From Pseudomonadales bacterium (GTDB lineage: Bacteria; Pseudomonadota; Gammaproteobacteria; Pseudomonadales; Pseudohongiellaceae), in assembly GCA_023257655.1 (NCBI GenBank), contig JALRBQ010000056.1, forward strand, positions 1 through 64,000: 64,000 bases of DNA, in the 5' to 3' direction. The translations under genes and the position numbers were made by a program. The notes beneath the pieces were generated by a model. That model had not been told where the DNA came from and did no database searches. It worked only from the letters and a program-made list of their open reading frames with translations. Below are positions 54,856 through 63,516 of this stretch, one piece after another; position 1 is the stretch's first letter, and every line of letters starts with the position of its first letter.

Positions 54856-57234
54856 TTGCGGGCAAACCAAGTTCATGACGTACCGCCATCTCTGAAGACC
54901 TTTCTGCGCTTCGTTTCCCACGGCAAGCGCCTGCCGATATTTCTGGGCGCACTGGTTACCCTGTTTGTGTTGTGGTTGCAGACCAGTGCGCCGACTTTTG
55001 TTGCCGATTTTATCCAACGACTCGAATATCTGGTCTATGATCAGCGGCTCACCGTCATGCCGAAAGCCGTCAAGCCGCCTGACAACAAGATTGTAATCGT
55101 CGACCTGGATGAGCGAAGTTTGCAGGTTGAAGGCCAATATCCCTGGAACCGGATCAAGGTCGGTCAGTTGATCGAACGGTTACGGGATACCGGTGCTTTG
55201 GTGGTTGGGTTCGACGTTACGTTTCCCGAACCTGATCGCAATATTCGGGATCTGCTGGCACCGGTCGACCTGTCATCACTGAACCCGGAATTTACCGAAA
55301 CGCTGAACCGCATTGAGGCGCAGATAGATTCGGACCAATATTTTGCCAATGCCATGCAGAGCGGCATCGACGTGGTTCTCGCCATTAACTTCAACCCGCA
55401 GACAAGCGCGCAGTACAACGAACTGCCGCCTTCGATTGTGGAGATCGACGCCGAACTGGCCGAGCGGGTCACTCTGCGCAATATGAGTGGATTTACCGGT
55501 AACCTGAAATTATTGCAGGATGCAGCGATTGGTAATGGCAGTATGAACCAGCAGCCCGACGAAGATGGAGTTGTGCGCCGTGTCCCTCTGGTAATCCGCT
55601 TCGGTCAAGACCTGCACCCGACCTTGTCGCTCGAGATGATCCGGGTTTATAACTTTCTCGAAAATTACGAGCTGGTGACGCAGCCTTATGGGGATATCGA
55701 CGTCGTGACGGCGGTGCGCATCGGCAAGGGGGCAGGTGCCTTTGTTATTCCAACCGATGGCCTGGCCCAGGTTAACGTTCCCTATGTGGGACGAACTTCC
55801 CAGGGCAATAATCGATTCTTTCCCTACATTTCAGCTACCGATGTTCTGCGTGACACGCTCAGTCCTATCGAGCGAGAGCAATTGCAGAATGCACTCGTGC
55901 TCGTCGGCACCAGCGCGCCAGGGCTCGGAGATATTCGAGCAATGCCAATGCAGCGGATCTATCCGGGGGTAGAGGTGCATGCAAACATGCTCAATGCCCT
56001 GCTCAACTCTGTCTCGACGGTCGAGGTCAGTTCGGGAGAATCGTCAACGGCATCGGCCTTTGCCAATTTCCGTTCCGCTGATGAGGTTTACTTTCCTTAC
56101 AAACCGGATTGGGAATCTGGGGCGCTGTTCTTCGTGATTCTCGTGTTCGGCCTGGTCATGTCAGTGGGTTTCGCCTACATGGGGGCGGGCTCGATGGCGA
56201 TACTCGCTATCAGCTTGCTGGCAGGAGCAATCTGGATCAATTTCCAGATGTGGGATATCTATAAACTGGATTTCTCACTCGTGCTGTTGTTGCTGCTCAT
56301 CGTGCTCGTGAGTGCCGTGAACATGGTCTACGGCTTCCTGAATGAAAGCCAGACCCGCCGTATGATCAAGGGCATGTTCGATCAGTATGTCCCTCCTGCA
56401 CACATCGACTCGATGCTGGAAAACCCCGATAACTACAGCTTTGAAGGGGAGAGTCGGAACATGACGGTGCTGTTCTCGGATATTCGCAGCTTCACGTCGA
56501 TTTCTGAGGAGCTTAATGCGACGCAACTGAAGAAATTGTTAAATGACTTCTTCACGCCGATCACAGGCATCATCTTTGAACATAATGGCACGATCGACAA
56601 ATACGTGGGCGACATGGTAATGGCATTCTGGGGTGCGCCATTGAATGACCCGAACCATCGCAGCAATGCGGTCGAGGCGGCGCTGGAGATGCTGGAAAAA
56701 GTCGAAGAGCTGAAACCGGTTTTCGCTGAACAGGGGTTTCCCGAAGTCAATATCGGCATTGGCATCAACAGCGGCATGATGAATGTGGGCGATATGGGAT
56801 CGACCTATCGCCGTTCCTATACGGTACTCGGCGACGCCGTGAATCTCAGCTCACGGCTGGAAAGCCTGACCAAATATTATGGCATTCGCCTCCTGGTGGG
56901 AGAGGCGACGATCAAGGAACTCGACCAGTTTCTGCTGCGACACATCGATCGTGTCCAGGTGAAAGGCAAGAACAAGGCGGTGGATTGCTACGAACCGATT
57001 TGCCGGCTAGACAGTGCTGGCGATCAATTGAAGGCGCGTGTGGAAGCTTACCATGAGGCACTGGCCCATTACTTTGACTGCGAATGGGACGCCGCCGAAC
57101 GCATACTGAAACGCCTTATCGAAGGGGAACCAGAGTGTTTGCTGTACCGGATCTATCTGAAGCGGGTACAGCGACTGCGCGAAGAGCCTCCTTCAAAGAG
57201 TTGGGATGGCTCGTTCACACTCCTGGACAAGTAG
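54856..57234 (+). CDS. Adenylate/guanylate cyclase with CHASE2 sensor
   Basis: The 792-residue protein begins at TTG 54856 behind CGGAG; no in-frame ATG gives a better start. An N-terminal helix (about 28-48) precedes a periplasmic CHASE2 domain (about 55-400, with IVIVDLDERSLQVEGQYPWNR and VVGFDVTFPEPDRN). Two or three helices follow (about 415-495), then a class III cyclase domain (about 530-700). Metal and substrate motifs are TVLFSDIRSFTSISE and DKYVGDMVMAFWGAP. A short TPR-like tail ends it. It probably makes cAMP after an extracellular signal. It is divergent from queD. Confidence 0.9.
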   Translation: MRANQVHDVPPSLKTFLRFVSHGKRLPIFLGALVTLFVLWLQTSAPTFVADFIQRLEYLVYDQRLTVMPKAVKPPDNKIVIVDLDERSLQVEGQYPWNRIKVGQLIERLRDTGALVVGFDVTFPEPDRNIRDLLAPVDLSSLNPEFTETLNRIEAQIDSDQYFANAMQSGIDVVLAINFNPQTSAQYNELPPSIVEIDAELAERVTLRNMSGFTGNLKLLQDAAIGNGSMNQQPDEDGVVRRVPLVIRFGQDLHPTLSLEMIRVYNFLENYELVTQPYGDIDVVTAVRIGKGAGAFVIPTDGLAQVNVPYVGRTSQGNNRFFPYISATDVLRDTLSPIEREQLQNALVLVGTSAPGLGDIRAMPMQRIYPGVEVHANMLNALLNSVSTVEVSSGESSTASAFANFRSADEVYFPYKPDWESGALFFVILVFGLVMSVGFAYMGAGSMAILAISLLAGAIWINFQMWDIYKLDFSLVLLLLLIVLVSAVNMVYGFLNESQTRRMIKGMFDQYVPPAHIDSMLENPDNYSFEGESRNMTVLFSDIRSFTSISEELNATQLKKLLNDFFTPITGIIFEHNGTIDKYVGDMVMAFWGAPLNDPNHRSNAVEAALEMLEKVEELKPVFAEQGFPEVNIGIGINSGMMNVGDMGSTYRRSYTVLGDAVNLSSRLESLTKYYGIRLLVGEATIKELDQFLLRHIDRVQVKGKNKAVDCYEPICRLDSAGDQLKARVEAYHEALAHYFDCEWDAAERILKRLIEGEPECLLYRIYLKRVQRLREEPPSKSWDGSFTLLDK

Positions 57235-57302
57235 TCGGTGTCGGCCCCTTCACGGGGGCGGGGAAAACTTGCACTGGAATCACTTCGCAGGCTGCGTATT
57301 TG

Positions 57303-57330
57303 TTGACATGCAGTTCATAGTCGGTAAAAT
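57303..57330 (+). promoter_or_regulatory. tRNA-Val/tRNA-Asp promoter
   Basis: TTGACA (57303-57308) and TAAAAT (57325-57330) are separated by 16 bases and end about 20 bases before tRNA-Val. This near-consensus promoter should drive both tRNAs. A G/C stem GCCCCT/GGGGGC (57244-57259) after the cyclase stop has no T-tract. Confidence 0.72.
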
Positions 57331-57349
57331 GCGCGTCACTCTGTATTAT

Positions 57350-57425
57350 GGGTGATTAGCTCAGCTGGGAGAGCGTCGCCCTTACAAGGCGAATGTCGGG
57401 GGTTCAAATCCCTCATCACCCACCA
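57350..57425 (+). tRNA. tRNA-Val (anticodon TAC)
   Basis: A 76-base cloverleaf with acceptor GGGTGAT/ATCACCC and encoded CCA. The anticodon loop CTTACAA gives TAC (Val). It lies 32 bases before tRNA-Asp and probably shares a transcript. Confidence 0.97.
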
Positions 57426-57457
57426 ATTTAGCCATCATACAGATCTAGGTAAGTCGC

Positions 57458-57534
57458 GGACCGGTAGTTCAGCTGGTTAGAATGCCGCCCTGTCACGGCG
57501 GAGGTCGCGGGTTCGAGTCCCGTCCGGTCCGCCA
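57458..57534 (+). tRNA. tRNA-Asp (anticodon GTC)
   Basis: A 77-base cloverleaf with acceptor GGACCGG/CCGGTCC, discriminator G and encoded CCA. The anticodon loop CTGTCAC gives GTC (Asp). A TTTTT follows the CCA, perhaps ending the transcript. Confidence 0.97.
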
Positions 57535-57584
57535 TTTTTATCCCCCATCCTGTTTGCTTTTCCCTGCTTGGCTTCCGGTCGCGC

Positions 57585-58484
57585 ATGATTGAGCTCCCGC
57601 AGCAGCTACCGCCACTTCAACCCATCGAAAGCGATTGCCTGCGTGAGCACAACGTTACCCTCAATGTGCTGCGCCTCGATTTGATGCACCCGACCTTACA
57701 CGGCAACAAGTGGTTCAAGCTCAAACACAATCTGCGCCAGGCGCGCGACGAAGGGCACCACACACTACTCAGTTTCGGCGGAGCCTGGTCCAATCATCTG
57801 CGGGCACTGGCGGCAGCCGGAAACTTGTTCGGTTTTCGTACGATCGGCATTGTCCGTGGTGAAATCCCGCAGCCGCTGAACCCGGTGCTGCAGTTCGCCC
57901 ACGACCAGGGCATGGAATTGGTGCCGATGAGCCGCAGCGACTATCGCCTGCATCGCAATCCCGCCGCTCTGGCCGCTCTCGAGGCGCGCTATTCCGATTG
58001 CTATGTCCTGCCAGAAGGGGGGAGCAATGCGCTCGCTGTGAGGGGCTGTGCCGAACTGGCTGGACTGCTTCGGTGGCAGACCACGGGTCGACCGCGAGTA
58101 GTTGGGCTAGCCTGCGGCACAGGTGCCACGCTCGCCGGCCTGGTCTGGGGCTTGCAGCAGCAAATCGGCCGCGACGCTGAGCCCATCGAAGTTGTAGGTG
58201 TCGGGGTGCTGAAGGCCCTCGGTATGCTGGCTGAGGCCGTGACCCGGCGCTTGCCGGCGGCAGTGGACATACCCTGGCAGATACTGGAGCGCTACCACGG
58301 TGGGGGGTATGCGAGGGTCACGCCCGAACTGGAGCGCTTCATGACACAATTTACCGCCCGGCATGCGGTGCCTCTCGAGCCCGTCTACAGCGGCAAGCTA
58401 ATGTTCGGTTTACTGGATCAAGTGCGAAACGGGGCCATTCCTGTGGGTAGCGAAGTGCTGGCACTGCATAGCGGAGGCCTGTGA
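57585..58484 (+). CDS. PLP-dependent D-cysteine desulfhydrase/ACC deaminase-like enzyme
   Basis: The 299-residue fold-type II PLP enzyme has the lysine motif HGNKWFKLKHNL (Lys42 is the likely Schiff base) and a cofactor-phosphate loop ACGTGATLAGLVWGL. The SFGGAWSNHLRALAAAG stretch binds substrate. Such genes are annotated as ACC deaminase but most bacterial members act on D-cysteine; specificity is unresolved here. It lies directly after the tRNA pair, perhaps with its own promoter. Confidence 0.85.
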   Translation: MIELPQQLPPLQPIESDCLREHNVTLNVLRLDLMHPTLHGNKWFKLKHNLRQARDEGHHTLLSFGGAWSNHLRALAAAGNLFGFRTIGIVRGEIPQPLNPVLQFAHDQGMELVPMSRSDYRLHRNPAALAALEARYSDCYVLPEGGSNALAVRGCAELAGLLRWQTTGRPRVVGLACGTGATLAGLVWGLQQQIGRDAEPIEVVGVGVLKALGMLAEAVTRRLPAAVDIPWQILERYHGGGYARVTPELERFMTQFTARHAVPLEPVYSGKLMFGLLDQVRNGAIPVGSEVLALHSGGL

Positions 58485-58691
58485 GCGCGCCAGACTCCGG
58501 TCACGTCGTGGTGGTGGAGAACCGGGCATGCGGTCAGGAATCGCATTTGTGGTAAAAATTCCCACAAAAGCCTAGAATAGCTCCTCTTGCCGTAGCCCCG
58601 GCTGTCCTCGGTGCCGCCGGGATCGGGTTTGCACGGCACTCTTTTTAGCCTTCACAGTTCAGCCTTCATGGTAAGAGGGTAAAGCGCGACC

Positions 58692-60959
58692 ATGACGAGT
58701 CACAGCCGTCCCAATAAGGCCTTGTCCGGGTGCCAGAGTCTGGCGCTCTGTTTATGCCTGTTATTGGCCGGGGTGGGGACTACGGCGGCGCAGCCGTCCG
58801 GTGCAATTCGTGATGCCGAGTCTCTCCAAAGTTCAGCTGCCGGGACGGCGGTGCTTCCGCCACTGGCTCAGGCAGCCAGGCCCGTGTCGCTGGAGCTTCT
58901 GCCCTCGTCTCAGACTATTGGCGCTACCCTGCAACTACGCCTGCGGGACTTACCGGCAGTGAATCTCCTCGTTACCGCCAGCAGTCAGTACATCAACGGC
59001 GATCGCATGCTGCGCGCCAGTGCGCAAGTCGCCGATGAGTTCTATTCCCTTAGTCTGACGATCGGCCGGTGGCAGGTGTATGGCCTCCTTAGCAACGGTA
59101 CCGAATCCCGTCAACTCTACGCGGAGGGAGAGGATGGCCACTATTGGGGTTGGTTCTACCGCGCCGGTAACCTCGCCAATGACGCCGGTACTCTGCAGAA
59201 CGACTACGTGTTGCCCGATCCGGATCGGCTGGAGGCGCCGGTTCCTGTGATTCCGCGTTTGCCCCTGGAGTTGCATCCGGCCGTCTCACTCTCAGCGCCT
59301 CAGGTCGCAGCCGCGACGACTCCCGGCATCACTGCCCAGAATCTGAAGATCACACAAACGTTTGACACCACCAGCGTGGTGGTAGGCGGTACGGTTACCG
59401 CTGATTTGCTATTCGAGAACACGAGCGCGCAGTCCCATTCCGGTCTGTATGCTGAAATCTACTTCGTGCTGGAGTCCACCGATCTGATCACGGCATCATC
59501 GGCGTGCAGCGTGCAACTTAGTCTGTCGCTCCAGAAAATTCTGTCCTGTGATCTCGGTAATTTCGCGCCAGGGCAGATCAAGCATCTCAGCTACCGCGTA
59601 AAAACCACTGAACTATCCAAACCCTATTTCGTCAGCAAGATCAGAGTCGGCGGACTGCAATCGGACGCCTTCATCAATGTCGTCAATGATGTGCGGACTG
59701 ACAGCGACGGAGATGGGATCAGCGATTACAACGAGATTTTACAAGGTACCGATCCCGCCAACAGGGACTCGGTAGATACGAGTGATACGGTCATCGATGT
59801 CATGGCGTTTTATACGCCCGGTGCCCGAGATGCCTATCCACTCGGTGTCGAAACGCGGATCAACCAGTTGATCAGCGTCGCCAATCAGATCTATGCCGAC
59901 AGCGGGGTGGGCATTACCCTGCGGCCGGTGTTCCACGGCGAGGTCGCCTACAGTGATTCCGCTAGTATGGATGCGGCGTTGGATGCCATCATCTACAAGA
60001 CGGACCCGGCCTTCGCCGAGGTTGATGCATTACGTTCTGCCTATGGTGGAGATCTGGTGATGCTGTTTCGACCCTTGGGTCTCGAATCCAATCGTTGTGG
60101 TCTGGCTCCTGTCGGTGGATATAACACCAGCGGTGACTTCAGTGCGCCGTCTGAGAAGCAGTTTGCCTATGCCAACATTGGTATTGATTGCCCCTCCGAT
60201 ATTGTTGTTGCCCATGAACTGGGCCATACGATGGGGCTAACCCATTCCCGACCCGAAGACGGCCGCGGGGGCACCTTCGACTTCGCCACCGGCTTTGGTG
60301 TCGACGGTGTGTTTGCCACGGTGATGGCCTTGCCCGCCGCCTATCATTTGCAGACGCGCATCGCGCGATTCTCAAATCCGCGTCAGGAGTGTCTTGGCTA
60401 CGTCTGTGGCGCGGAGGAGGGCAGTTCCGATGCGGCAGATGCAGCACTCTCACTTAATACGGTCAAACAGCAGATCGCCAGCTACTTCCCGACACGGGTA
60501 CCGACATTACCGCGCCAACTGGTGACAACCTGGAGTGGTGCGGCGACTGGCGCCAGCATCGCTATGGCTGTAAGCGCAGACAATGGCTTGAGTTATGTTT
60601 CGGCCATTACGCCGGAAGATCGTATCGATGTGACCGCTGAGATTGCGGTCGATGCGGCTGACGTCGGGGCGCGCGGTAATATCTACGTGCTGATTGCCTT
60701 GCAGGATGGCACGTTCTATCAGCAGGGCAGAGACGGTAGCTACCAACCCTGGGACGGTAGTGAGGAGCATCTATTCCCCGCCCTGGAAAGTGCCGCCCTA
60801 CATCGCCTGGAACGCATAAGCCTGCTGCAGGATTATCGCTTTGATCCTGCCTTCGTAGGTCAGCAACTTCAGGTGTATGTGGCGTATCTCGTTCTCGCTA
60901 CCGGAGAAGTGGTATATACAGCATCACCCCTCACGATCAGTGTGAAGGCATCGCCCTGA
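58692..60959 (+). CDS. Secreted zinc metalloprotease, reprolysin-like
   Basis: The 755-residue protein has a signal peptide (CQSLALCLCLLLAGVGTTAA, cleaved near AQP). The zinc site HELGHTMGLTH lies at residues 508-518 (HExxHxxGxxH, the metzincin pattern). A DUF11-like or CARDB-type segment (about 215-320) and one thrombospondin type 3 calcium repeat DSDGDGISD (about 340-348) precede it. Two further beta domains follow the catalytic part (after about 600). The N-terminal third resembles a prodomain and is not recognised. It probably acts outside the cell. No secretion-system gene adjoins it. Confidence 0.82.
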   Translation: MTSHSRPNKALSGCQSLALCLCLLLAGVGTTAAQPSGAIRDAESLQSSAAGTAVLPPLAQAARPVSLELLPSSQTIGATLQLRLRDLPAVNLLVTASSQYINGDRMLRASAQVADEFYSLSLTIGRWQVYGLLSNGTESRQLYAEGEDGHYWGWFYRAGNLANDAGTLQNDYVLPDPDRLEAPVPVIPRLPLELHPAVSLSAPQVAAATTPGITAQNLKITQTFDTTSVVVGGTVTADLLFENTSAQSHSGLYAEIYFVLESTDLITASSACSVQLSLSLQKILSCDLGNFAPGQIKHLSYRVKTTELSKPYFVSKIRVGGLQSDAFINVVNDVRTDSDGDGISDYNEILQGTDPANRDSVDTSDTVIDVMAFYTPGARDAYPLGVETRINQLISVANQIYADSGVGITLRPVFHGEVAYSDSASMDAALDAIIYKTDPAFAEVDALRSAYGGDLVMLFRPLGLESNRCGLAPVGGYNTSGDFSAPSEKQFAYANIGIDCPSDIVVAHELGHTMGLTHSRPEDGRGGTFDFATGFGVDGVFATVMALPAAYHLQTRIARFSNPRQECLGYVCGAEEGSSDAADAALSLNTVKQQIASYFPTRVPTLPRQLVTTWSGAATGASIAMAVSADNGLSYVSAITPEDRIDVTAEIAVDAADVGARGNIYVLIALQDGTFYQQGRDGSYQPWDGSEEHLFPALESAALHRLERISLLQDYRFDPAFVGQQLQVYVAYLVLATGEVVYTASPLTISVKASP

Positions 60960-60965
60960 TATGAC

Positions 60966-61976
60966 TTACTTGATCCGGTAATACGCCTTGTACCATTCCA
61001 CGAATCGGGCGTTGCCGTCCTCGATGCTGGTGGCTGGCTTGTAGCCGACGTCGTCAATCAGTGCATCGACATCGGCATAGGTCGCAGGAACATCGCCGGC
61101 TTGCATCGGCAGGAAATTCTTTTCGGCAACCCGTCCCAGACATTTCTCCAGCGTTTCGATGTACCGCATCAGCTCGATAGGGTTATTGCTGCCAATATTG
61201 TAGAGTCGGTAAGGGGCCGAACTCGTCGCGGGAGCAGGTGCCGCGCTGTCCCATTGCGGATCGATGGTTGCTACCCTGTCGAGCGTGCGCACGACACCTT
61301 CGACGATATCGTCGATATAAGTGAAGTCGCGGCGGTGTTTGCCGTGGTTGAAGACATCAATTGGCTGGCCTGCCAATATGGCCTTGGTGAACAGGAACAG
61401 CGCCATGTCAGGGCGGCCCCAGGGACCGTGCACTGTGAAGAAGCGCAGACCCGTCGTCGGCAGCCGATACAGGTGGCTGTAAGTGTGGGCAAGCAGTTCA
61501 TTGGCCTTCTTGCTTGCCGCATACAGGCTCAGTGGATGGTCCACGTTATTGTGTACCGAGAAGGGCATGCTCGTGTTGGCACCGTAGACTGAGCTGCTGG
61601 ATGCGTATACCAGATGCTCAACGTTATGATGGCGACAGGCCTCGAGTATGTTTACAAATCCGACGAGGTTGGAGCTGACATAAGCCTGGGGATTCTGCAA
61701 TGAGTAGCGCACACCGGCCTGCGCGGCGAGATTGACGACGCGTTGCGGGGCGTGTTGCTTGAAAGTGGCGCTGATAGTGGCCGCGTCCTCCAGATTGCAT
61801 TCGATATCTGTGTAATTTCGGTGTGCCAGTAGTCGGTCGCGACGATCACGCTTGAGTTGCACGTCGTAATAGTCATTCAAATTGTCGATGCCGACGACTT
61901 CGTCACCGCGCTCAAGCAGGCGCAGGCTGAGTGCGTTGCCGATGAAACCTGCCGTGCCCGTTACCAGTATTTTCAT
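60966..61976 (-). CDS. NAD-dependent UDP-uronic acid/UDP-sugar 4-epimerase
   Basis: The 336-residue SDR enzyme has the NAD-binding [19 protein letters not shown] (about 6-24), a [15 protein letters not shown] segment typical of UDP-glucuronate 4-epimerases, and the YAASKK catalytic tyrosine-lysine pair (YxxxK). It lies 35 bases downstream of the tviB-like gene on the same strand. The pair fits a TviB/TviC-like route from UDP-GlcNAc to UDP-GalNAcA, but the LspL-type alternative (UDP-GlcA to UDP-GalA) is also possible. It supplies sugars for capsule or O-antigen. Confidence 0.88.
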   Translation of the reverse strand: MKILVTGTAGFIGNALSLRLLERGDEVVGIDNLNDYYDVQLKRDRRDRLLAHRNYTDIECNLEDAATISATFKQHAPQRVVNLAAQAGVRYSLQNPQAYVSSNLVGFVNILEACRHHNVEHLVYASSSSVYGANTSMPFSVHNNVDHPLSLYAASKKANELLAHTYSHLYRLPTTGLRFFTVHGPWGRPDMALFLFTKAILAGQPIDVFNHGKHRRDFTYIDDIVEGVVRTLDRVATIDPQWDSAAPAPATSSAPYRLYNIGSNNPIELMRYIETLEKCLGRVAEKNFLPMQAGDVPATYADVDALIDDVGYKPATSIEDGNARFVEWYKAYYRIK

Positions 61977-62011
61977 GAGAATGGGAATCCTTGTCAGAGG
62001 CTGCCGTCGAC

Positions 62012-63265
62012 CTAGTCTGCCGCAAACAGGTGTTTGACGTCATAGATGACGACCTTCGATTTGCCGAAGGCGCGAATACCTTCGATGCCGAGTGCGACGA
62101 ATTGCTGGTGAGCAACGGCGATCATGATGGCGTCATAGGTATTTGCCGCAGGCGCTTCGATCAGCTGTGACGAGGCGCTACGGTCCACCCAGGGGTCGTA
62201 GACATCGACATTGGCGTGATAGGACTGTAACTCAGTGATGATGTCGACGACACGGGAATTGCGCGTGTCCGGACAGTTTTCCTTGAAGGCGAGGCCCATG
62301 ACCAGCACCCGCGCATCGGTGACATGCACCCGCTTCGAAAGCATCAGGCGTACGAGCTGGCCGGCAACGTAAGCGCCCATGGAATCATTGATACGCCGTC
62401 CGGCGAGGATAACGTCCGGGTGATAACCGACCTGTTGAGCCTTGTAAGTCAGATAGTAGGGATCAACACCGATGCAGTGCCCGCCGACGAGGCCAGGTTT
62501 GAAGGGCAGGAAATTCCACTTACTGCCGGCGGCATCCAATACTTCCTTGGTGTCGATACCGAGCTTGCCGAACAGGATGGCTAATTCATTGACCAGGGCA
62601 ATGTTCAGGTCGCGCTGGGTGTTCTCGATGACTTTAGCGGCCTCGGCCACCCGAATGCTGCTGGCGCGGTGAGTGCCGGCCTTGATGATGCTGCGATACA
62701 GCGCATCAACTTTGTCTGCTGCAGCCGGAGTGGAGCCTGAGGTCACTTTGATAATTTCAGTCAGCGAGTGACCGGAATCGCCGGGATTGACCCGTTCCGG
62801 ACTGTAGCCGACGTAAAAATCCTGATTGAAGACGAGTCCGCTACGCTGCTCCAACAAGGGCACACACTCTTCCTCAGTAGCGCCGGGATAGACTGTGGAT
62901 TCGAAGATGACGATTCCGCCGCGCTGCAAGGCGGTGGCTGCAATCTCTGTCGCGTGCTTCACTGGGCCGAGATCTGGCTGGTTCTGGGAATCCACCGGCG
63001 TCGGCGCAGTGATGATGAAAATCTCGCAGCCGGTCAGATCCTCGGGATTAACTGTGTAAGTGGTCCGGGTGTCAGACTTGAGCTGTTACGTGGTCAGGGC
63101 CAGATTGGCATCGACCCCTGATTTGATGGCGGCGACTCGGGCGACGTTAATATCAAACCCAACGGTGGGGTATTTCTCGCCCAGGGCATGGGCCAGCGGC
63201 AGTCCGACATAACCAAGTCCCAGCACGCCGATCCGGGTATTTACCCCCAGTTCCTTCAAACTCAT
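62012..63265 (-). pseudogene. tviB: TviB-type UDP-N-acetylglucosamine 6-dehydrogenase with an in-frame stop
   Basis: From ATG 63265 the reading MSLKELGVNTRIGVLGLGYV, with a GLGYVGLPLA NAD site, runs 59 codons and then meets TAA at 63086-63088. The same frame continues with [17 protein letters not shown] and [18 protein letters not shown], then the catalytic CIGVDPYYL ([13 protein letters not shown], the Cys lying 174 residues into the later part). Total length would be 417, matching TviB/WbpO. The stop replaces one residue in an ordinary TT-x-QLKS context, so one base change (for example from GAA) would explain it. Either a recent nonsense mutation or a sequencing error, as the rest is intact. 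Confidence 0.75.
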
Positions 63266-63374
63266 AGGTGACCACTCCAAGTGCATCGCGGGGCTTGATT
63301 CTACTCGATAGTCTGTGACCATTGCGACCCGCATCGGAGCCGTCACCTGGGCTGGAAGACATGCCGATGCGGGA

Positions 63375-63422
63375 CCTAATGCAGTTCCTAATGTAGGTCC
63401 TAATGCAGGTCCTAATGCAGGA
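63375..63422. repeat. Four 12-bp tandem repeats
   Basis: Units CCTAATGCAGTT, CCTAATGTAGGT, CCTAATGCAGGT, CCTAATGCAGGA lie head to tail between the divergent tviB-like gene and nadK. They end 12 bases before a TATACT -10 element for nadK, so the last unit covers the -35 zone. Copy number changes could affect nadK transcription. Confidence 0.9.
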
Positions 63423-63434
63423 CAGGCCTCATGC

Positions 63435-63440
63435 TATACT
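63435..63440 (+). promoter_or_regulatory. Probable nadK -10 element
   Basis: TATACT lies 76 bases before the nadK start. The -35 zone falls in the last 12-bp repeat and has no good TTGACA match. Confidence 0.45.
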
Positions 63441-63516
63441 GGCGCCGCGGTGAGGCTGGGGCCGTTACCCTCAGACTTCCTCGTATTATGCGATGTATTA
63501 GGACAGCGTTCTCACT

